Assembly (NCBI RefSeq): GCF_027947535.2 | Contig: NZ_JAAGKO020000014.1 | Span: 62,001 to 126,000 of the forward strand | Reading direction: 5' to 3' | Source of the DNA: Streptantibioticus silvisoli | GTDB lineage: Bacteria; Actinomycetota; Actinomycetes; Streptomycetales; Streptomycetaceae | Length of the DNA: 64,000 nt | In this document: positions 42,101-52,300 of the stretch, piece after piece | How the letters are laid out: each line of letters opens with the position of its first letter | Numbering within the stretch: position 1 is the first letter of the stretch | Position numbers and translations under genes: made by a program | Notes under the pieces: generated by a model | The model's input: only the letters and a program-made list of their open reading frames with translations | Told to the model about the DNA's origin: nothing | Database searches by the model: none

Positions 42101-43139
42101 CGTGACGGTGGTGGCGTGCGACGTGACCGACCGGGCGGCGCTGGCCGACGTGCTCGCCGCCATTCCCGAGGACCGTCCCCTGCGGACAGTCGTGCACGCC
42201 GCGGGTGTCGTGGGCGCAACGGCGCCGCTGCCGTCGATGACCCGGGACCAGCTCGAGTGGCCGGTGCGGGTCAAGGTGGACGGTGCACGGCATCTGGACG
42301 AGCTGACCGGTGACCTGGACCTCGACGCGTTCGTGCTGTTCTCCTCCGGCGCGGCGGCGTGGGGCAGCGGAGGGCAGGCGGGTTACGCCGCGGGCAACGC
42401 CTTCCTCGACGCGCTGGCGCAGCACCGCCGTTCGCAGGGCCGGACCGCGACATCGATCGCCTGGGGGTCGTGGGACGAGGTCGGCATGCTGAGCGGTTCG
42501 GGTGTGGCGCAACGGGACCGGCTGGCCGCACTGGGCGTGCTGCCGATGCGGCCCGAGCTCGCCGTCACCGCGTTGGCGCACGCCGTGCGGGAGGGCGAGA
42601 CCTCGCTCGTGGTCACGGACATGGACTGGGCGCGGTTCGCGCCGGTGTTCACCGCGATGCGACCGAGCGCGCTCCTGTCGGACCTGCCGGAGGTCCGGGC
42701 GGCGTTGAACGGTGGCGGGCAGCACGCCGAAGCACCCGGCGGGTTGCGGGGCCGGCTGACCGGTCTGTCCGGGGCGGACCGTGAACGGGCGGTGCTCGAG
42801 CTGGTTCGCGCTTCCGCCGCGGTCGTGCTCGGACACGGCTCGGGCACGCGGATTCCGCGGGAGAAACCCTTCAGCGAGCTGGGCTTCGACTCGCTGACCG
42901 CGGTCGAGCTGCGGAACCTGCTGCAATCGGAATCGGCAGCCGCGCTGCCCGCCAGTGTGGTCTTCGACTATCCGACGGCGGCCCGGCTGGCCCACTACCT
43001 CAGCGGCGCCCTGGGACTGGGTACGGCCGGGGAGGCCGAAGCCGTCGCGGAGCCGCCGACCCTGCCGGACGAAGACGAGAAGGCCCTGCTCACCGCGAAC
43101 GCGGACGACCTCATCGACCTCGCACTGCGCGAGGACTGA
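10491..43139 (+). CDS. Modular type I polyketide synthase 1: loading AT-ACP plus modules 1-6
   Basis: A giant protein of 10882 residues (well over 1 MDa) that starts and builds most of the chain. Domains in order: loading AT-ACP; M1 KS-AT-DH(inactive)-KR-ACP; M2 KS-AT-KR-ACP; M3 KS-AT-DH(inactive)-KR(inactive)-ACP; M4 KS-AT-DH-KR-ACP; M5 KS-AT-DH-ER-KR-ACP; M6 KS-AT-KR-ACP. There is no N-terminal docking domain, as expected for the first PKS. The C-terminus is a short acidic docking tail ending [11 protein letters not shown]. The start is the ATG at 10491 behind GGAGG. One TTA codon is present (24606-24608). Codon use shifts sharply to G/T-ending in the AT5 and AT6 regions. It is followed after 19 bp by PKS2. 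Module-level evidence is given in separate entries. Confidence 0.97.
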   Translation: MRSARAERTAGSGQDWLPLLLPGGHLESVRAHAGRLAEYLDERADVRPADVGAALRAMAATGPHRAAVVAADRAGFADGLRALAAGRGAPGLVEGAAPGGPVAFVFPGQGGQWPGMARDLLAESPVFRARLDACAQALEPFLDWSLLDVLRDPSPLDRVDVVQPALFAMMVALAEVWRFQGIEPAAVAGHSLGEVAAAVVAGALSLDDGARVAALWSQAQATIEGRGAMVSVRAPEQLVRERLAAWPDALVVAALNGPATVLVSGDTAAAAELVAALTADGIPARRVAARLAAHSPQIDEILPSMRRDLEPIRPRPPRLPFYSAHLGARLPGDEVALDAEYWCRNLRHPVRFEEATRALLADGCRVLVEVGPHPVLTAAMQETVESGAVPATVCGSLRRDQGDLRRFLLSLGEAYVGGAEPGGDALYAGRTPAPPTDLPVPDFGTGQSTADTSLRGELAGLAPARRQAALTELVCREVVLALGGDGGGGGADAVDPDRPFRDLGFDSVTAVEVRNRVSAASGLTLPVTVTFDHPTPAALASALAERLFGPDPGAGHHPDRFAPAPQDPIVIVGMGCRYPGGAHGPDRLWELVASGADALTPFPANRGWDVTGTYAPQPDRTGHHYQREGGFVHDADLFDADFFGISPREATVMDPQQRLLLETSWETFEHAGIDPTSVRGSRTGVFIGAMTLEYGPGTGDDTGFGGYVFTGTTGSVHSGRIAYSLGLEGPAVTIDTACSSSLVALHLAVQALRAGQCDLALAGGATVMPTLGMFVEFSRQGGLAGDGRCKAFSAAADGFGLGEGVGLLLVERMSDARRNGHQVLAVVRGSAVNQDGASNGLTAPNGPSQQRVIRQALADAGLAPSEVDVVEAHGTGTRLGDPIEARTILETYGQDRERPLWLGSVKSNLGHTQAAAGVAGIIKMVQAMRHGLLPRTLHVDEPTPHVDWSAGAVRLLTDPTPWPDDDRPHRAAVSSFGISGTNAHVILEAPEQAAPDEAHEAPADSGAALWVLSGKSDEAVRAQAARLLEFVEADPALRTADVGWSLVGSRSLFEHRAVVAGSGRDELLAGLRSAAAGESAPAVARGVARPGGVKTVFVFPGQGAQWAGMGRDLMASSAVFAARLRECADALAPYVDWDLAEVIGGAEGAPGFERVDVLQPASWAVAVSLAALWRSFGVEPAAVVGHSQGELAAAVVGGYLTLGDAARIVARRSRMIAEELTGRGGMLSVLMSVDRVTEALRPWAGRLWIAAVNGPASVSVSGDAEALGEFGRVLSKARVHRWQLPGVDFAGHSGHVDAIEERLRAELADITARPGDVPWMSTVDGQWADPCRVDAGYWYRNLRDAVRFEDATQALIASGHRVFVEVSTHPVLTTAIGEVAEAQQDPGVAVAGTLRRDDGGEARFLAALAEVVAAGAEADWAAVFAGAQRVPLPTYAFQRKRFWFDTAEAPADVTAAGLSPAEHPLLGAMVPLPQTDGVLFTSRLSLRTHPWLAGHTVRDTVLFPGAGYVELAVRAGDSVGCDRLDELTLDTALVVPAQGGVQVQVVVADADADSRRSVAVYACPDGQQVWTRHATGVLGSGVRADADFDVVTGVWPVPGATEVDTSGFYDRLDAAGFGHGPLFRGLTRAWRHGDRILAEVGLPADTGAESFGIHPALLESAMRAGDLAGVDGLPAGFTDVVLRASGASRLRVALTRTGPDEVALAAADTTGLPVLSIGSLTVRPPAAQTSSAGLGDGALVKLDWPGITGAGTAAAVTDRLVVGRPGSIAAAVAAVPLPPVVVLPVSGDPDAVVESVHDVTGWVLEQVQHWLSDERFAATPLVVATTGAIAARPGETVTDPAAAAVWGLMRSAQTENPGRFVLLDTDTEPDTAVLGRVLAAHEPQLALRAGRLHAARLTRVSPADAAGPVLDADGTVVITGGTGGLGGLFARHLVTEQGVRHLLLLSRRGPEAPGASELVADLARLGAGATVSACDVTDRRALADALASVAVEHPLTGVVHTAAVLEDGVIGSLSREQLDRVLAPKADAAWYLHELTRDHDLALFAVFSSVAGLLGNGGQGNYAAGNAFLDALMQQRHDAGLPAVSMAWGPWTTEVGLVGSLSDTDLRRIARSATPELPVAQGLALFDRALRAGAPVLGLTRLNVGALRAEADLPAVWRSLAGGARRRAADNTVDSQDGLGTRLAGLSDAERRRALVDVVREAAAAVLRHDAGTAISTTQPFKALGFDSLTSVELRNLLRARTGLGLPTGVVFDYPTVARLAEYLSRGFGQAPAAEPAALPTVIPAPVADDPVVLVGMACRYPGGVTDPAGLWQLVLAEADAITPFPADRGWDLDALRDIDGPGRSATEQGGFLDGVADFDAAFFGISPREALATDPQQRLLLEVSWEALEDAGIDPAALAGSATGVFTGVYQSGYGDLVSRSAQRPQGHLLTGNLASVLSGRVSYALGLEGPAVSVDTACSSSLVAMHLAAQALRAGECSLALAGGVTVMAGSEGFVEFTAQGGLAADGRCKSFSDDADGTGWSEGVGIVVLERLSDARRGGHEVLAVLRSSAVNQDGASNGLTAPNGPSQQRVIRQALAAAGLSASDVDVVEAHGTGTKLGDPIEAQALLATYGQDRPGDRPLWLGSLKSNIGHTQAAAGVGGVIKMVMAMRHGVLPRTLHVDEPSARIDWSQGDVRLLIEAMPWPENGHPRRFGVSSFGISGTNAHAVLEAPVGPPAGPAADEPAATGAVSVLAGGVPWVLSGKSEQALRAQAARLLECVEADPAHDAVDVGWSLARSRSAFDHRVVLVGEDRDELVAGLRAVAAGGPAPGAAWDTVRPEHRVGVLFSGQGAQRIGMARDLYDRSAVFASTVDLIAAELDPLLDRPLREVMWGQDAELINETGWAQPALFTVEAALFAVLRAFGVTPDYLLGHSIGEVTAAYVAGVWSLADACRVVAARARLMQALPSGGAMAAVGMSEAEVADLLPGGVSVAAVNTANSVVVSGPREGVERVTAVAVGRGAKVTRLRVSHAFHSSLMDPMLDEFATVLESVEFRPPRIPIVSNLTGEPAAEDLCSPAYWVRQVRGTVRFADGVRRLAEQGVTALLELGPDAVLSGPAQHGCAPGTAVAPMLRRGHDDVLTVLAALGQVYAQGVSVDWAGVFAGRGATRVPLPTYAFQRQRFWPEPAAVTSRASADPADERLWTSVEHRDVEALADTLGLDSAAAASVLPALASWRTRRRDESTVDGWRYRETWKPLGSAAPTAPAPGRWLVVVPTGTGDDAGTREIVDALGAGTRVLEHSGPDRAALAGKLGDAAGPDVRVAGVLAPVALEPDTATGLVSVTLLLRALRDTGLPARLWVVTRGAVSIGHHDPVTAPGQGAFWGLGRVAALEEPELWGGLVDLPEAPDVTTARRFAAAVSDSAGEDQIAVRSSGRYGRRLVHAPAKTTGPPSWTTSGTALVTGGTGGLGARTARWLVERGAEHLVLLSRRGPAAEGADGIRRELESAGARVSVVACDVADRAALAEVLADLPDAWPLRTVVHAAGVMDDDVALAATTPERFARQLRVKADGACHLDELTGDQELDAFVLFSSGAAAWGSGGQAAYAAGNAFLDALAQHRRARGRTATSVAWGSWGGTGMALGLTAAERDGLDLLGVVPMRPELAIAALQRALHENDTTVVVTDLDWSRFAPVFTAVRPSALLSELAEVAEALGGSRVDDASSEGPAARLAGLSQERRRAALLDLVGASAAAVLGHAAGTRIDQDQPFKDLGFDSLMAVELRNLLQTGTGTSLPVGLVFDYPTVSRLAAHLAGEFGQARAAEAAAVPALVPVTGDPVVLVGMACRFPGGVAGPDDLWRLVIDETDAVTPFPADRGWNLDELLGTNGLVAAGEGGFLDGVGDFDAAFFRMSPREALATDPQQRLLLETSWEALEQAGITPSSLAGSPTGVFVGAYQTGYTELASHSGEQSQGHLIVGGAGSVISGRVSYTLGLEGPAVSVDTACSSSLVAMHLAAQALRTGECSLALAGGVMVMPTPEAFVGFTAQGALAADGRCKSFADAADGTGWSEGVGVVVLERMSDARRNGHEVLAVLRSSAVNQDGASNGLTAPNGPSQQRVIRQALAAAGLSTSDVDAVEAHGTGTKLGDPIEADALLATYGQDRPGDRPLWLGSLKSNIGHAQAAAGVGGVIKMVLALRHGVLPKTLHVDEPSAQVDWARGDVRLLTEAVAWPQTGRPRRAGVSAFGVSGTNAHVILEAPPEESGVPARQPSAEDGVVPWVLSGKSAGAVREQASRLLEHVGADPSLRPVDVAWSLLGSREVFDHRTVVVGADRDELLAGLRAAAAGRPSPGVARGVARSGGGVVFVFPGQGAQWVGMGRELLVSSPVFAGSMRECGQALAPFVDWSLEQALGDEVALGRVDVVQPVLWAVMVSLAAVWRSFGVEPAAVVGHSQGEIAAACVAGGLSLADGARVVALRSRAIAEQLTGGGMVALPMPAGQVRDLLADHPEVSLAAINGPSSTVVAGEAGALERLLADCREREIQPRRIAVDYASHSRLVERIEERLLTDLAPITPRPAAIPVFSSVTGERADTASWDARYWYRNLRTTVRFEDALTAALDSGADTVLEVGPHPVLAPAVQDIVDGRESAVVMGTLRRGEGGFPRMVLALAQAYAHGVPVDWAALFAGCDARRVALPTYAFQHERFWPEPATAPADVTAAGLSSAQHPLLGATVQLPQTDGVLFTSRLALRTHPWLADYTVCGVAVLPGTAYVEMAVRAADSVGCDRLEELVLEAPLVLPGQGGVQTQVVVGDADPGTRRRHVAVYARPDGQEEWVRHASGQLSAGGRGLTGTAFDPVTQAWPPPGATPLDTAGFYERLGDDGFAYGPVFRGLTRAWRDGDRILAEIELPEAGRGLAQSFGIHPALLDAALQISAFAGLDGLQFSFTDVVLQASGASRVRVALTRVGPDAAALVVADSTGLPVLSIGSLVMRPLTVGGLSAATGDGAVLELRWSAVPATAATPVDRWRLALPDDAVLAALDGEPTPAAVVLPVSAGPGTVPDAAHEVAGRVLSRLRDWLADGRSADVALVVVTTGAVSTGQDELVTDPAAAAVHALVRSAQAEYPGRIVLLDTDTELDAAGLGLVLATGEPYLALRAGQLHAARLNRVTGAAAAAPALDPAGTVVITGGTGRRGGVLARHLVAGYGVRHLLLVDRRGPATPEAEAVVADLAERGATVSVVACDVTDRAALADVLASVAVQHPVTGVVHAADADDDFAVETLSQQELDGALAPRVEGAWNVHQLTGDLDLAFFVLFSSLDGVTGTAFADALARQRRRDGLPGLSLAWGSWDGERGLSAQQSMDLFDRALRSQHPALVLTRLNLPALRAQAEMPAVWRSLAGTTVRRAADNSRGGGDGLSRRLAGLSAAERDRLLVELVRESAAAVLGHPSGAQIGTDQPFRELGFDSVTAVDLRNSLQAGVGATLPATLVFDYPTVTRLAAHLAEEFGDTAPAPAADGVTRPVAAAPVADDPVVLVGMACRYPGGVTDPDGLWRLVAGGTDGITAFPADRGWDLEALRGTEGPGTGTSATGRGGFLDGAGEFDAAFFRISPREAVATDPQQRLLLEVSWEALEQAGIDPTSLAGSSTGVFAGVYSSNYANLVARGGEHLQGHQITGGAASVISGRVSYTLGLEGPAVSVDTACSSSLVAMHLAAQALRAGECSLALAGGVTVMATADAFVWFTAQGGLSQDGRCRSFSDSADGTGWSEGVGVVVLERMSDARRNGHEVLAVLRSSAVNQDGASNGLTAPNGPSQQRVIRQALAAAGLSASDVDAVEAHGTGTKLGDPIEAQALLATYGRDRVDGQPLWLGSLKSNIGHPQAAAGVGGVIKMVLALRHGILPRTLHVDEPSTQIDWTQGDVRLLTEAIPWPETGRPRRAGVSSFGVSGTNAHVILEAAAGDERRGAPETPAVLTAAVPWALSGRTEEALRAQAARLLDLVEADPAPRPADIGWSLAVSRTAFDHRAVVVGGDREELISGLRALAAGEPGAGTVSGAAQADARLGVLFTGQGAQRVGMARGLYAESPVFAAALDGVLAVLDPLLDRPLCEVMWGQDAELVDETGWAQPALFAVGAALFEVLRAFGVAPDYLLGHSIGEVTAAYVAGVWSLGDACRVVAARARLMQALPSGGAMAAVGMSEAEVADLLPGGVSVAAVNTADSVVLSGPREDVERVTAVAAGRGAKVTRLRVSHAFHSSLMEPMLDEFATVLESVEFRPPRIPIVSNLTGGIAAAQELCSPRYWTEQVRGTVRFADGVRLLADQGVTALVELGPDGVLSGAAHHSCAPGTVVAPVLRHEQDDASAVLSAVARLFVHGVAVDWSAVFAGRGAVRVALPTYAFQHQRFWPDTVAVVADVTSAGLNPAQHPLLGAVVPSPTDDAIVFTSLLSLRTHPWLADHTVGGAAVLPGTAGVELAIRAGDSVGCDRVEELVLRTPLALPATGVVQVQVLVGAADEDARRSFALYARVDGAQEWTQHATGRLGTSARRAGPDPFGPLGQVWPAPEAEEIDVSRFYEQRAEYGPVFQGLTKAWRHGDRILAEVELPESGRDAAQSFGLHPALLDAALQTRALAGGEGVACGFRDVDLLASGAARLRVALTPQGPDEVSLAVADSTGSPVLSIGSVTLRPPEALGTVADTGDRSLLEVSWVPTPGGAAPVDRWTVVGPADPVPAPEEGAVALLRASGDPAPVVDSTHELTAEVLRRLQQWPTDPAGSPLIVWTRGAVTTAPGDPVTDLAAAAVWGLVRSAQTEDPGRFVLLDTDTDSGPLDATVLGDVLAAGEPQLALRGGRLLAARLIRAGAGDGPAPVLDPEGTVVVTGGTGGLGALAARHLVTGHGARNLLLVSRRGATAPGAQELLAELGAFGATVVVAACDAADRQALAEVLAEVPPEHPVTGVVHVAGVVDDGVLASLSREQLDRVLAPKVDAAWNLHSLTRDLSFFVAFSSLGGLLGGGGQANYAAGNTFLDALMQQRRQQGQPGMSLAWGPWSTEHGMVSSLSGTDRRRIARSATPPMSVEQGMELFDRALRADRPLLAPTRLDMATLRAQRDITPLWRSLAGAAARRVADNTDGGGDGLGRRLAGLSGADRLEALADLVREAAVTVLGHAPGERFDIAQPFRELGFDSLTAVELRNLLQARTGVALAASLVFDHPTVGHVARYLAAEFGTQPAEAVVAPALVSVTDDPIVLVGMGCRFPGGVSGPDDLWRLVAEGTDGVTPFPVDRGWDLDSLLGSGGPGTGTSATGEGGFLPESGEFDAAFFRISPREALATDPQQRLLLEVSWEALEHAGIDPSSLAGSATGVFTGVYQTGYAELVARGEEQLQGHLLTGAAGSVVSGRVAYTFGFEGPAVSVDTACSSSLVSMHLAAQALRSGECSLALAGGVTVMAAADMFVRFTMQGGLAADGRCRSFSDDAGGTGWAEGVGVVVLERLSDARRNGHEVLAVLRSSAVNQDGASNGLTAPNGPSQQRVIRQALAAAGLATSDVDVVEAHGTGTRLGDPIEAQAVLATYGQDRPADRPLWLGSLKSNIGHAQAAAGVGGVIKMVMALRHGVLPKTLHVAEPTTQVDWSQGNVRLLAEAMPWPETDHPRRAGVSAFGVSGTNAHVILEAPAEACADEPPAVEPLAVEPPAVQTPAVGTVAGEEAAEADRVVPLVVSGKSEGAVRAQAARLVEFWEGCPLVGGVDVGWSLVGSRAVFDHRLVVVGAGRGELLAGLGVGAVGGSGVGVVRGVAGVGCRPVFVFPGQGAQWVGMGRELLVSSPVFAGAMRECGEALAPFVDWSLEQVLGDEVALGRVDVVQPVLWAVMVSLAVLWRSFGVEPAAVVGHSQGEIAAVCVAGGLSLGDGARVVALRSRVIAEELAGGGGMVALPLSVGRVEELLVGRVGVSVAAVNGPGSVVVSGESGALDCLVADCEGLGVRVRRIAVDYASHSSVVEGVEGRLLADLAVVVPRSSVVPVFSSVTGGVVDTGEWDAGYWYRNLRETVRFEEALSAALDVGDRVVVEVSPHPVLVPAMQDVVDGREGAVPVVGTLRRGEGSLHRMITAAGQVYAHGVAVDWTTMFADSGARRVQLPTYAFQHQRFWPQSAGGTTDVGAAGLTAAEHPLLGAMLSLPQNDEVVFTSRLSVRTHPWLADHTVRDAVLFPGAGYVELAIRAADSVGCDRLDELVLEAPLVLPASGGAQVQVVAGADDAERCGVTVYARVDGEETWTRHATGVVSASAAGDGADDAFEPFTREWPAADAVPLETEQFYQQLADGGFLRYGPVFQGLRKAWRSGERILAEVELPESARASAESFGIHPALLDAALHTTVFAGLDAAEQGGLPFSFTDVRLRASGASRLRVVLTRTGPDQVAIAVADSAGAPVLSIGSLAVRAFASDGLTAGAGDGAVLRTQWLETGPGAGDPTVDWVTVAPRGADHPDLSAVGAALDAGRPAPGAVVLAVAGGPDPVVRSTHELTGWVLRQLQHWLGEARFASIPLVVSTRGAVSVHTGEPVTDLAAAAVWGLVRSAQSENPDRIVLVDIGTGTGSGSGTGADTDTDTGTGADTGTGTGTDTDTGTGTDTGTGLDAGALGAILASGEPQWAVRGGRFHTARLVRVRPADELVAPADVPWRLDSTDKGMLENLVLAPAPESADPLAHGQVRVQVHAAGLNFRDVLNALDMVSDVRAAGPLGSEVAGVVTEVGPGVPDLRPGDRVMGLAFGAFGPVAVTDHRLLARIPEGWSFATAASVPVVFLTAYYGLLDLAGLEPGESVVVHAGAGGVGLAAIQLARHRGAEVYATASEGKWGVLREWGVPAERLASSRDLTFRERFRAATADRGVDVVLNSLAGEFVDASVDLLAAGGRFLEMGKTDIRSPEDFRDRPSSYRAFDLMEAGADRIQQMLRELVALFEAGVIRPLPVAAWDVRRAPEAFRFMSQARHVGKLVLTVPQPLAQAGTVLITGAGGLGGVVARHLVTEHGVRNLLLVSRRGAAAPGAAELTAELAGQGARATFAACDLTDRRALAAVVDAVGPEHPLTAVVHTAGILEDGIIGSLSQEQLDRVLAPKVDAVWNLHELTRAHGLSRFVVFSSLAGQVGNSGQGNYAAGNVFLDSLMARRRAEGLPGQSMAWGAWTTDVGLVGTLSDTDLRRIARSAMPPLGVEQGMNLFDRAWDSGAAVLGLARLDVRALRAQRDIAPLWRSLAGHAARRSADNTQGGRDDLARQLTGMSTADGLATLVELVREAAAAVLGHASGTQIDTAQPFTELGFDSLTAVELRNLLRARTGASLPASLVFDYPTVGHVARYLAGGFDDTRPAGPAPLPLPVPVTDDPIVFVGMACRFPGGVADPDDLWQLVADGAEGITPFPADRGWDLDAALGASATGEGGFLAGVGEFDAAFFRISPREALATDPQQRLLLETSWEALERAGIDPNSLAGSRTGVYVGAYHMGYSELVARGGEQLQGHQITGAATSVISGRVSYTLGLEGPAVSVDTACSSSLVSMHLAAQALRSGECSLALAGGVSVMASADAFALFTMQGGLAADGRCRSFSDDAGGTGWAEGVGVVVLERLSDARRNGHEVLAVLRSSAVNQDGASNGLTAPNGPSQQRVIRQALAAAGLATSDVDVVEAHGTGTKLGDPIEAQAVLATYGQDRPADRPLWLGSLKSNIGHAQAAAGVASVIKMVMALRHGVLPKTLHVAEPTTQVDWSQGEVRLLTESVPWPETDHPRRAGVSAFGVSGTNAHLILEAPAGDGSGPGAPPAEPSGVGDFAADPVVPLVVSGKSEGAVRAQAARLVEFWEGCPLVGGVDVGWSLVGSRAVFDHRLVVVGAGRGELLAGLGVGAVGGSGVGVVRGVAGVGCRPVFVFPGQGAQWVGMGRELLVSSPVFAGAMRECGEALAPFVDWSLEQVLGDEVALGRVDVVQPVLWAVMVSLAVLWRSFGVEPAAVVGHSQGEIAAVCVAGGLSLGDGARVVALRSRVIAEELAGGGGMVALPLSVGRVEELLVGRVGVSVAAVNGPGSVVVSGESGALDCLVADCEGLGVRVRRIAVDYASHSSVVEGVEERLLADLALVVPRSSVVPVFSSVTGGVVDTGEWDAGYWYRNLRETVRFEEALSAALDVGDRVVVEVSPHPVLVPAMQDVVDGREGAVPVVGTLRRGEGSLHRMITAAGQVFAHGVAVDWTKVFAGRDAVRVPLPTYAFQHERYWPDPEPLAAQVAVDPADERFWASVEQQDLRSVAETLGLDSTVVAAMVPALASWRARRRDENAADGWRYREAWKPLGGNHFPVISGRRLVVVPAGKSDDAWASHVAAALGTDTVVVEHGDDAALSGGLRAALDADVPVTAVLSLTAALEPDPTTALADTIALLRALRDTGAPPLWVATRGAISVGSQDPVTAPGQGAAWGLGRVAALDQPGLWGGLVDLPEILDKRSARLATAVVSGTSGEDQVAVRPSGLFGRRLVHAPAPRPRAEAWTTSGTALITGGTGGLGAYVARWLVERGSDHLVLVSRRGPDAEGVEQLRLELEVAGADVTVVACDVTDRAALADVLAAIPEDRPLRTVVHAAGVVGATAPLPSMTRDQLEWPVRVKVDGARHLDELTGDLDLDAFVLFSSGAAAWGSGGQAGYAAGNAFLDALAQHRRSQGRTATSIAWGSWDEVGMLSGSGVAQRDRLAALGVLPMRPELAVTALAHAVREGETSLVVTDMDWARFAPVFTAMRPSALLSDLPEVRAALNGGGQHAEAPGGLRGRLTGLSGADRERAVLELVRASAAVVLGHGSGTRIPREKPFSELGFDSLTAVELRNLLQSESAAALPASVVFDYPTAARLAHYLSGALGLGTAGEAEAVAEPPTLPDEDEKALLTANADDLIDLALRED
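12181..17350 (+). other. PKS module 1: KS-AT(probably methoxymalonyl)-DH(inactive)-KR-ACP
   Basis: KS at about 12190-13460 with DTACSSS (Cys codon 12702-12704), EAHGTGT and NLGHTQ. It diverges from the other KSs (GFGLGEGVG instead of GTGWSEGVG), as may befit the one that receives the starter. AT at about 13770-14720 with GHSQGE and the unique specificity motif VDFAGHS (FAGHS at 14355-14369). DH at about 14880-15660 looks dead: the second motif is HGPLF instead of YGPxF, and LLDAxxH is LLESAMR. KR at about 16210-16800 is complete, with an LED motif (B type). ACP at about 17080-17290 has GFDSL. Predicted outcome: hydroxyl. Confidence 0.9.
17351..21930 (+). other. PKS module 2: KS-AT(malonyl)-KR-ACP
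   Basis: KS at about 17360-18620 is complete. AT at about 18963-19910 has GHSIGE and HAFH, the malonyl signature. KR (structural part from about 20230, catalytic part about 20810-21390) has [20 protein letters not shown] and YAAGN. The Trp before the catalytic Tyr marks it as A type. ACP at about 21640-21870 has GFDSL. No DH is present. Predicted outcome: hydroxyl from an acetate extender. Confidence 0.92.
21931..26990 (+). other. PKS module 3: KS-AT(methylmalonyl)-DH(inactive)-KR(inactive)-ACP
   Basis: KS at about 21937-23200 is complete. AT at about 23515-24470 has GHSQGE and YASH (methylmalonyl). In the DH (about 24590-25400) the catalytic His is Tyr (LADYTV, codon 24696-24698). The KR (about 25960-26600) has GGTGRRGG instead of GGTGGLGG, and between FSSLDG and FADAL about ten residues that normally hold the catalytic Tyr and Asn are missing. 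ACP at about 26690-26940 has GFDSV. Predicted outcome: unreduced ketone next to a methyl branch. A TTA codon lies at 24606-24608. Confidence 0.92.
26991..32130 (+). other. PKS module 4: KS-AT(malonyl)-DH-KR-ACP
   Basis: KS at about 27003-28270 is complete. AT at about 28609-29570 has GHSIGE and HAFH (malonyl). DH at about 29680-30480 keeps [21 protein letters not shown] and LLDAALQ, so the catalytic residues are all there, but the segment before YGP (30124-30150) is about four residues shorter than in sister domains. KR at about 31020-31640 is complete with a VDD motif. ACP at about 31850-32080. Read literally, the module makes a double bond. If the DH is silent it leaves a hydroxyl. Confidence 0.9.
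33435..33494 (+). repeat. Four-unit 15-bp minisatellite in the KS5-AT5 linker
   Basis: The unit GAACCCCCGGCTGTC and close variants occur four times in tandem and in frame (33435, 33450, 33465, 33480), coding [15 protein letters not shown] and QTPAV. It lengthens the interdomain linker without touching a catalytic domain. Confidence 0.9.
33537..34755 (+). repeat. 1.2-kb near-identical AT repeat, copy A (module 5)
   Basis: Matches 39837-41055 at a constant offset of 6300 nt, with about 18 mismatches counted by eye. It spans the end of the KS-AT linker and nearly all of AT5. The coding strand is strongly G/T-rich and poor in C (for example 33601-33660), unlike the surrounding G/C-ending codons. 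GGG runs at 33747-33772 meet the classical G-quadruplex pattern. Confidence 0.92.
36147..36275 (+). repeat. In-frame GGCACC/GACACC hexanucleotide repeat coding a Gly-Thr/Asp-Thr tract
   Basis: About 129 bp of imperfect 6-bp repeats code 43 residues made almost only of Gly, Thr, Asp, Ser and Ala. It sits in the region before the ER of module 5, at the spot where sister modules have only a short LLDTDTE-like stretch, so it is most simply a slippage expansion of that DTDT sequence. Confidence 0.92.
38491..43139 (+). other. PKS module 6: KS-AT(methylmalonyl)-KR-ACP and C-terminal docking tail
   Basis: KS at about 38502-39755. AT at about 40097-41060 with GHSQGE and YASH (methylmalonyl), a near copy of AT5. 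KR (catalytic part about 41940-42500) has GGTGGLG and [13 protein letters not shown], then YAAGN; the Trp marks A type. ACP at about 42780-43010 with GFDSL. No DH. Predicted outcome: hydroxyl beside a methyl branch. The tail after the ACP is short, ending [13 protein letters not shown], and lacks the helical pair seen at the end of PKS2. Confidence 0.92.
39837..41055 (+). repeat. 1.2-kb near-identical AT repeat, copy B (module 6)
   Basis: Partner of 33537-34755. Both ends of the identity are abrupt: linkers on the left and the post-AT region on the right differ fully between the modules. Shorter identical blocks in the two KS domains (for example near 32635-32735 with 38980-39080) show that exchange also reached upstream. 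Confidence 0.92.
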
Positions 43140-43158
43140 CCGGAACCTGGAGTTCACG

Positions 43159-46100
43159 ATGACCGCGTCTGTGGAGAAACTGACGGAGGCCCTGCGTGCT
43201 TCACTGCTGGCCAACAAACGGCTGAAGCAGGAGAACAAAACCCTGACCGGGGTGGCGCACGACCCGGTCGTCCTCGTCGGGATGGCGTGCCGGTTCCCGG
43301 GCGGTGTGCGGGGGCCGGAGGACCTGTGGCGGCTGGTCGCCAACGGAGCCGAGGGCATCGGCCCGTTCCCCCGGGACCGAAGCTGGGACCTCGACGCCCT
43401 GCTGGGCACCGACGGCCCCGGCTCCGGGATCTCGGCGACGGGCGAGGGCGGGTTCCTCGACGGGCCGGGTGACTTCGACGCGGCGTTCTTCCGGATGTCG
43501 CCGCGGGAGGCGCTGGCGACCGATCCGCAGCAGCGGCTGCTGCTGGAGGTCTCGTGGGAGGCGCTGGAACACGCCGGGATCGATCCCTTGTCGCTGGCCG
43601 GGAGCCGGACCGGGGTGTTCGCCGGCGTCTACCAGTCCGGCTACAACGAACTGCTCTCGCGTGCCGACGAGCAACTGCGCGGTCACCAGATCACCGGTGG
43701 CGCGCCGAGCGTGATCTCCGGCCGGGTCTCCTACACCCTCGGGCTGGAGGGCCCCGCGGTCAGCGTGGACACCGGCTGCTCCTCGTCCCTGGTCTCGATG
43801 CACCTGGCCGCCCAGGCACTGCGGGCGGGGGAGTGCACACTGGCGCTGGCCGGCGGGGTCGCGGTGATGGCCGCCTCCGACGCGTTCGTCGGGTTCACGG
43901 CGCAGGGCGGCCTCGCCACCGACGGCCGGTGCAAGTCCTTCGCCGACGCCGCCGACGGAACGGGATGGTCCGAGGGCGTCGGGATCGTGGTGATGGAGCG
44001 GCTGTCCGACGCCCGCCGCCACGGCCACGAGGTGCTGGCGGTGTTGCGTTCGAGCGCGACCAACCAGGACGGCGCCTCCAACGGCCTGACCGCGCCGAAC
44101 GGTCCGTCGCAGCAACGCGTGATCCGGCAGGCGCTGACCGCCGCCGGTCTGTCCACCTCGGACATCGACGCGGTGGAGGCCCACGGCACGGGAACGAGAC
44201 TGGGTGACCCGATCGAGGCGCAGGCGCTGCTGGCGACCTACGGTCAGGACCGCCCCGAGGGCCGGCCGCTGTGGCTCGGCTCGCTGAAGTCCAACATCGG
44301 CCACACCCAGGCGGCCGCCGGTGTCGGTGGCGTGATCAAGATGGTCATGGCGCTGCGGCACGCAGTGCTGCCGAAGACGCTGCACGTGGACGCGCCGACC
44401 ACCCAGGTCGACTGGACCCAGGGCGACGTGCGCCTGCTGACCGAATCCCGGCCCTGGCCCGAAAGCGGCCACCCCCGGCGGGTCGGGGTGTCGTCGTTCG
44501 GCGTCAGCGGAACGAACGCGCACGTGATCCTCGAAGCGCCCGCCGGCGCCGGCCCGTCCGCCGCCGCCCCGGTTGGCCCCGGTGTTTTCGGCGCCGCGGG
44601 CGTGGTGCCCTGGATCGTGTCGGGGAAGACCGAGGACGCGTTGCGCGCTCAGGCGGCGAAACTGCTGGCGCATCTGACAGCGGATCCGGCGCCGGATCCG
44701 GTCGACGTGGGCTGGTCGTTGCTCACCGCACGGGCGAGGTTCGAGCACCGCGCCGTGCTGCTGGGCACCGAGCGCGACACATTGCTGACCGGGCTGAGGG
44801 CTGTCGCGGCCGGTGAATCCGCTCCGGGGGTGACGGTCGGCATCGCGGCCGAGGACAACCGGCTGGGCGTGCTGTTCACGGGGCAGGGTGCGCAGCGGGT
44901 GGGGATGGCCCGTGAGTTGTACGACGGTTCGCCGGTGTTCGCGGGAGCGTTGGACGAGGTTCTCGCCGCGCTGGATCCGTTGCTGGACCGGCCGTTGCGT
45001 GAGGTGATGTGGGGCCGGGACGCGGAGCTGATCCATGAGACGGGGTGGGCGCAGCCGGCGTTGTTCGCGGTCGAGGCGGCGTTGTTCGAGGTGCTGCGCG
45101 CCGTCGGCGTGACCCCGGATTTTCTGCTCGGGCATTCGATCGGTGAGGTGACGGCCGCCTACGTCGCCGGGGTGTGGTCGCTCGGTGACGCGTGCCGGGT
45201 GGTCGCGGCGCGGGCGCGGTTGATGCAAGCGCTGCCGTCGGGTGGGGCGATGGCGGCGATGTCGCTGCCGGAGGCCGAAGTCGTCGGGCTGCTGCCGGAG
45301 AGCGTGTCGGTCGCGGCGGTCAACACCGCGGATTCGGTGGTGGTCTCCGGGCCGCGCGAAGCCGTGGACGGTGTCGTCGAGGTCGTGTCCGGGCAGGGGC
45401 ACCGGGTGTCGCGGCTGCGGGTGTCGCACGCGTTCCATTCGTCGTTGATGGAGCCGATGCTGGCGCAGTTCCAGCAGGTTCTGGAGTCGGTGAGCTTCGC
45501 GCCGCCGCGGATCGCGGTGGTGTCGAACCTGACCGGGGTCCGGGCGACGGACGGCGAGTTGTGTTCCCCGCAGTACTGGACCCGTCAGGTGCGGTCGGCG
45601 GTGCGGTTCGCCGATGGCGTGCGCTGGTTGGGCGAACAAGGTGTCACGGCGCTGGTCGAGCTCGGGCCGGACGCGGTGCTGTCGGGCCTGGCACGGCAGA
45701 GCTGCCCGCCGCAGACCGTCGTCGTGCCGTTGCTGCGCCGCGAACAGGACGACGTGCCGGCCCTGGCGTCGGCGTTGGCTCGGCTGTGCGCGCAGGGCGT
45801 CGAGGTGGACTGGACCACGCTGTTCGCCGGCCGTGCCGTCACGCGGGTGCCGCTGCCGACCTACGCCTTCCGGCACCAGCGGTACTGGCGCACCTCCGGC
45901 GGTTCGGCCGACGTCCCGGCGGCCGGCCTGACGGCGGCGGAGCATCCGCTGCTGGGCGCGATGCTGTCGTTGCCGCAGACGGACGGGCTGGTGTTCACCA
46001 GCCGGCTCTCGGTGCGCGCCCACCCCTGGCTCGCGGATCACGCGGTGCGCGGCGCCGTGGTGTTCCCCGGCGCCGGTCTCGTGGAGCTGGTGATCCGCGC

Positions 46101-49100
46101 CGGCGACAGCGCCGGCTGCGACCGGCTCGACGAGCTGGTGCTGGAGACCCCGCTCGTCCTGCCCGCGCACGGCGGAGCCCAGCTTCAGGTCGTCGTCGGC
46201 GAGGACGACGCGCACCGGCGCGCTGTCGCGGTGTACGCCCGGCCGGACGGCGAAGAGACCTGGACCCGGCACGCCACAGGCACCGTGAGCCCGGCCGCGA
46301 CCGGGCCCGCGGACCACGCGCTGTTCGACGGCCTCGGTCGGCAGTGGCCCCCGGCGGGCGCGGCGCCACTGGACACCGAGCGGTTCTACGAGCGGCTCGG
46401 CGGCGGTGAGTTCGCCTACGGACCGGCGTTCCGGGGGCTGCGCGAGGCATGGCGGGACGGCGACCGGATCCTCGCCGAGATCGAGCTGCCCGAGCCCGGC
46501 CGCGGTGCGGCGGAGTCGTTCGGCATCCACCCTGCCCTGCTGGACGCGGCGTTGCACGCCATGGTCTTCGCGGACCTGGCGTCGGCCGGGGCGGGCTGGC
46601 TGCCGTTCAGCTTCGCCGACGTCGTGCTGCGGGCCTCGGGCGCCTCGCGGTTACGGGTGGCGCTGACCCGGACGGGTCCGGACGAGGTCACCCTCGCGGT
46701 CGCGGACGACACCGGGGCGCCCGTGCTGTCCATCGGCTCGCTCGCCGTGCGGCCGCTGGCCGGCGGCAGCCTCACCGCCGGCGAAGGCGGCACCTTGCTG
46801 AAGCCGGAGTGGATCGCGATCACCGCTGCCGCCGCCGCGGTGGACGAGTGGCTGGTCGCGGATCCCGCCGACGTGACCGCGACAGCGGCCGGCGCCGAAC
46901 CCCGGGCGGTGGTGCTGGCGGTTTCCGGCGACCCGCAGGCGGTGGTCGCCTCCACACACGAGCTGACGGGCCACGTGCTGCGGCAGTTGCGACAGTGGCT
47001 GTCGGACGACCGGTTCACCTCGGTCCCGCTGGTGATCGCGACCTCGGGTGCGGTCGCGGCGGAGCGGGAGCCGGTACGCGACCTGGCCGCCGCGGCGGTG
47101 TGGGGCCTGGTGCGGTCGGCGCAGACGGAGCACCCGGGACGCTTCGTCCTGCTCGACGCCGACCGTGCCGTGGACGCCGACGTGCTGGGGCAGGTCCTGG
47201 CCGCCGACGAGCCGCAACTGGCGGTGCGCGAAGGGCGGCTCCTCGCGGCCCGGCTGGCGAGAACCGGACCGGCCGACGAGCTGGCCGCCCCGCAGGACAC
47301 GCCGTGGCGGCTGGCGTCCACCGGGAAGGGCCTGCTGGACAACCTCGCGTTGCTGCCGTGCCCCGAAGTCGCCGAGCCGCTGGAGCGCGGGCAGGTCAGG
47401 ATCCGGGTGCACGCGGCCGGCCTGAACTTTCGCGATGTGCTCAACGCGCTGGACCTGTACCCCGGCGAGGCGGGACCGCTGGGCGGCGAGGCGGCGGGCG
47501 TGGTCACCGGGACCGGCCCCGGTGTGACCGGTCTGCGCGTGGGCGACCGCGTGATGGGCCTGGTCCCCGGCGGGTTCGGGCCCGTCGCGGTGACCGATCA
47601 CCGGCTCCTGGCGGTGGCGCCGGACGGATGGTCGTTCACCACGGCCGCCTCCGTGCCGATCGCGTTCCTCACCGCCTACTACGGCCTGGCCGACCTCGCA
47701 GGTCTTCGCACCGGGGAGTCGGTCCTGGTCCACGCGGGCGCAGGCGGTGTGGGTCTGGCCGCCATCCAGGTCGCGCGGCATCTCGGCGCGGAGGTCTACA
47801 CCACTGCGAGCGAAGGCAAGTGGGACGCCCTGCGTGCGTGGGGTGTTCGGCCGGACCGCCTCGCGTCCTCGCGGGATCTGGGCTTTCGCGAGGCATTCCG
47901 CACCGCCACCGCCGGACGGGGCGTCGATGTCGTGCTCAACTCCCTGGCGGGGGAGTTCGTCGACGCCTCGCTGGACGTGCTGGCGTCCGGCGGCCGGTTC
48001 GTGGAGATGGGCAAGACCGACGTCCGCTCGGCCGAGAGCCTCACCGACCGCTACCCCGGCCTGAGCTACTGCGCCTTCGACCTGACCGACGCCGGCGCCG
48101 AGCGCGTCCAGCGCATGCTGCGCGAGCTCGTCGACCTGTTCGAAGCCGGCGTCCTGCGGCCGCTGCCGGTGACCACGTGGGACGTACGGCAGGCGCCGCA
48201 GGCGTTCCGGTTCATGAGCCAGGCCAGGCACGTCGGCAAGCTGGTACTGACCGTCCCGCACGAGCCGGACGCCGCGGGCACCGTGCTGATCACCGGTGGT
48301 ACCGGCGCTCTGGGCGCGGTGGTGGCGCGGCATCTGGCCGGCGAGCACGGTGTCCGGCACCTGATGCTGCTGAGCCGCCGCGGCCCCGATGCCCCGGGGG
48401 CGGCGGAACTGGTCGCCGAGCTGGCCCGCCACGGCGCCGAGGTCACGGTGGCCGCGTGCGACGTGACGGATCGGCGGGCGTTGGCGGACGCGCTCGCATC
48501 CGTGGCCCCGGAGCATCCGCTGACCGGGGTGGTGCACACCGCGGGTGTGATCGACGACGGGGTGATCGGCTCCTTGTCGCAGGACCAGCTGGACCGGGTG
48601 CTGGCGCCGAAGGTGGACGCGGCCTGGCACCTGCACGAGCTGACCCGGGACCTGGACCTCTCGCTGTTCGCGGTGTTCTCGTCGCTCAGCGGCGTGCTCG
48701 GCAGCGCCGGCCAGGCGAACTACGCGGCCGGCAACGTGTTCCTGGACGCGCTGATGCAGCGGCGGCGGAACCTCGCACTGCCCGGAGTGTCGATGGCGTG
48801 GGGCCCGTGGACCACCGAGATCGGTATGGCCGGCGCCTTGTCGCGGACCGACCTCCAGCGGCTCGCGCGGTCGGCCGTGCCACCGCTGACCACGCGGCAG
48901 GGCATGGACCTGTTCGACCGGGCGGCGCGTTCCGCGCAGCCGGTACTGGGACTCGCCCGCCTGAACCTGCCGGCCCTGCGCAAGCAGCAGGACCTGCCCG
49001 TGTGGCGCACGCTGACGGGCAGGCGCCGGCCCGCCGCGAACCGCCGCCTCGCCGGCGGGGGACCGGGCGGGCGGCTCGCTTCGATGTCCACGGTGGACCG

Positions 49101-49380
49101 GGAGCGGGCGCTGGCCGAGCTGGTCCGCGAATCCGCCGCCGCGGTGCTGGGGCACAGCTCGGGCGCCGGGATCGATCCGGCCCGGCTCTTCAGCGACCTG
49201 GGGTTCGACTCGCTGACCGCCGTCGAGCTGCGGAACCTGCTCCAGGCCAGGACCGGGATCGCCCTGGCGGCAGGCGTGGTGTTCGACTACCCGACCGTCA
49301 CCCGGCTCGCCGGGCACCTGGCCGACCGGTTCGGCGACCCGCCCACGACGGGGACGACCGCCGTGCCGGAGCCGGTGTCG
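43159..49380 (+). other. PKS module 7: KS-AT(malonyl)-DH-ER-KR-ACP
   Basis: KS at about 43258-44540 has DTGCSSS where the nine other KSs have DTACSSS (codon 43774-43776); the catalytic Cys is kept. AT at about 44860-45850 with GHSIGE and HAFH (malonyl). DH at about 45920-46750 keeps [21 protein letters not shown] and LLDAALH. ER at about 47290-48270 has [15 protein letters not shown] with the Tyr of the 2S class, which has no stereochemical effect on an acetate unit. KR at about 48280-48900 is complete. ACP at about 49090-49320. Predicted outcome: full reduction. Confidence 0.92.
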
Positions 49381-52300
49381 GTGGCCGACGACCCGATCGT
49401 GCTGGTCGGGATGGCGTGCCGGCTCCCGGGCGGGGTCATGGGGCCGGACGATCTCTGGCGGCTCGTCAGTGAGGCGGGGGACGGGATCGGCCCGTTCCCG
49501 GTCGATCGCGGCTGGGACCTGGACGAGCTGGTGGGCCCGGCCGGGACCGGCAGGTCGGCCACCGGCGAGGGCGGCTTCCTCGCGGGCGCCGACGAGTTCG
49601 ACGCGCCGTTCTTCCGCATCTCGCCCCGCGAGGCGGTGGCGTCGGACCCGCAGCAGCGGTTGCTGCTGGAGGTGTCGTGGGAGGCGCTCGAGCAAGCGGG
49701 CATCCTCCCCGAAACGCTGGCGGGCAGCCGGACGGGGGTGTACACCGGCGCCTACCAGATGGGCTACGGCGAACTGGTCGCCCGGTCCGACGACCAGCTG
49801 CGAGGACACCAGATCACCGGCGGCGCGACCAGCGTGATCTCGGGCCGGGTCGCCTACACGCTCGGCCTGGAGGGGCCGGCGGTGAGCGTGGACACGGCGT
49901 GTTCGTCGTCGCTGGTCGCCATGCACCTGGCGGCGCAGGCGCTGCGCGCCGGTGAGTGCTCGCTGGCTCTCGCCGGCGGTGTCACGGTGATGGCCACCCC
50001 GGAGGCGTTCGTCGGGTTCACGATGCAGGGCGGGCTGTCCGCGGACGGCCGGTGCAAGTCGTTCTCGGACGACGCCGACGGGACCGGCTGGTCCGAAGGC
50101 GTGGGCGTGGTGGTGCTGGAGCGGATGTCGGACGCCCGGCGCAACGGCCACGAGGTGCTGGCGGTCCTCCGGTCGAGTGCGGTGAACCAGGACGGTGCGT
50201 CGAACGGTCTGACGGCGCCGAACGGTCCGTCCCAGCAGCGGGTGATCCGGCAGGCCCTCGCCGCGGCGGGGCTGTCCACCTCGGACGTCGACGTGGTCGA
50301 AGCGCACGGCACCGGTACGCGGCTGGGTGATCCGATCGAGGCCGACGCGCTGCTGGCGACGTACGGCCAGGACCGGCCGGAAGACCGCCCGTTGTGGCTG
50401 GGCTCGCTGAAGTCCAACATCGGGCACGCGCAGGCGGCCGCCGGTGTCGCGGGCGTGATCAAGATGGTCCAGGCGATGCGGCACGCGGTACTGCCGAAGA
50501 CCCTGCACGCCGAGCGGCCGACCACGCGGGTGGACTGGACGCGGGGCGAGGTGCGGCTGCTGACCGAGGCGATCCCGTGGCCGGAGACCGGGCGTCCGCG
50601 CCGGGCCGGGGTGTCGTCGTTCGGCGTCAGCGGCACGAACGCCCACGTCATCCTTGAGGCCCCGCCCGCAACCGACACGCCGCACGAGACCGCGCCGGGT
50701 ACCGGTGTGGTCGGCGCCGGCGGTGTGGTGCCGTGGGCGCTGTCGGGCCGGTCGGACGAGGCGGTGCGGGCGCAGGCCGCCCGGTTGCTGGAGTACGTGG
50801 AGGGCGCCCCCGCGCTGCGTCCCGTCGACGTGGGCTGGTCGCTGGCCGTCTCGCGTACCGCGTTCGACCACCGGGCCGTGGTGGTGGGCGGCGACCGGGA
50901 GGAGCTGATCAGCGCACTGCGTGCGGTCGCCGGCGGTGCGCCCGGTGTCGTGCGGGGCCCGGCTCGCAGCGGGGAGCGACTGGGCGTGTTGTTCACGGGG
51001 CAGGGTGCGCAGCGGGTGGGGATGGCGCGTGGGCTTTATGCGGAGTCGCCGGTGTTCGCGGCGGCGTTGGACGGGGTTCTCGCGGTGTTGGATCCGTTGC
51101 TGGACCGGCCGTTGTGCGAGGTGATGTGGGGTCAGGACACGGAGTCGATCGATGAGACGGGTTGGGCGCAGCCGGCGTTGTTCGCCGTGGAAGCGGCGTT
51201 GTTCGCGGTGCTGCGGGCGTTCGGTGTGACTCCGGACTACCTGCTGGGGCATTCGATCGGTGAGGTGACGGCTGCGTACGTGGCGGGGGTGTGGTCGCTG
51301 GGTGATGCGTGCCGGGTGGTGGCGGCGCGGGCCCGGTTGATGCAGGCGTTGCCGTCGGGTGGGGCGATGGCCGCGGTCGGGATGTCCGAGGCCGAGGTCG
51401 CGGACCTGCTCCCCGGCGGGGTCTCGGTCGCGGCGGTGAACACCGCGGACTCGGTGGTGGTCTCGGGGCCCCGGGACGAGGTCGACCGGGTGGCCGAGGT
51501 GGCGGTCGAGCGCGGTGCGAAGGTGACGCGGTTGCGGGTCTCGCACGCGTTCCACTCGTCGTTGATGGAACCGATGCTCGACGAGTTCGCCACGGTCCTG
51601 GAGTCGGTGGAGTTCCGGCCGCCGCGGATCCCGATCGTGTCGAACCTGACGGGGATGCGGGCGTCCGACGAAGAGTTGTGTTCGCCGGAGTACTGGGTGC
51701 GGCAGGTGCGGTCGGCGGTGCGCTTCGCCGACGGCGTGCGCTGGCTGGGCGAGCAGGGCGTCACCACGATGGTCGAGCTGGGTCCGGACGGAGCGCTCTG
51801 CGCATTGGCGCAGCACAGTTCGACCGTGGCCGCCGTGCCGCTGCTGCGCCGGCAGAAGGCCGGCGGGCAGTGCGACTCGGGCCTGGTGCTGTCGGCGATC
51901 GGGCAGTTGTCCGCCCACGGCGTGGCAGTGGACTGGACCACGGCGTTCGCCGGTCGTGGCGCGGTCCGGGTCCCGCTGCCGACGTACGCCTTTCAACACC
52001 AGCGGTACTGGCCCGACAGGGCGCAGGCCGCCCCGCGACCGGCCGAGGACCGGACGGACCGGCGGTTCTGGGCTTCGGTCGAACACCAGGACGTGCCGGA
52101 TCTGGCCACGATGCTGGGACTCGACGGCGGTGTCGTGGCGCCGGTCGTGTCCGCGCTGGCTTCATGGCGGGCCCGCCGGCACGAACAGTCCCTGGTGAAC
52201 GGCTGGCGCTACCGCGAGGCGTGGAAACGGCTGGCCGTCACGGGAGCGCCGCAAGCCGGACGGTGGCTGGTCGTGGTCCCGGAAGGCGCGCGCGACGACG

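Noticed and set aside
42955-43158. Extension of PKS2 back into the end of PKS1
   Set aside because: The frame is open by high-GC chance, but the overlapping stretch codes for ACP6 and the tail of PKS1. The docking coiled coil and ribosome binding site fix the start at 43159.
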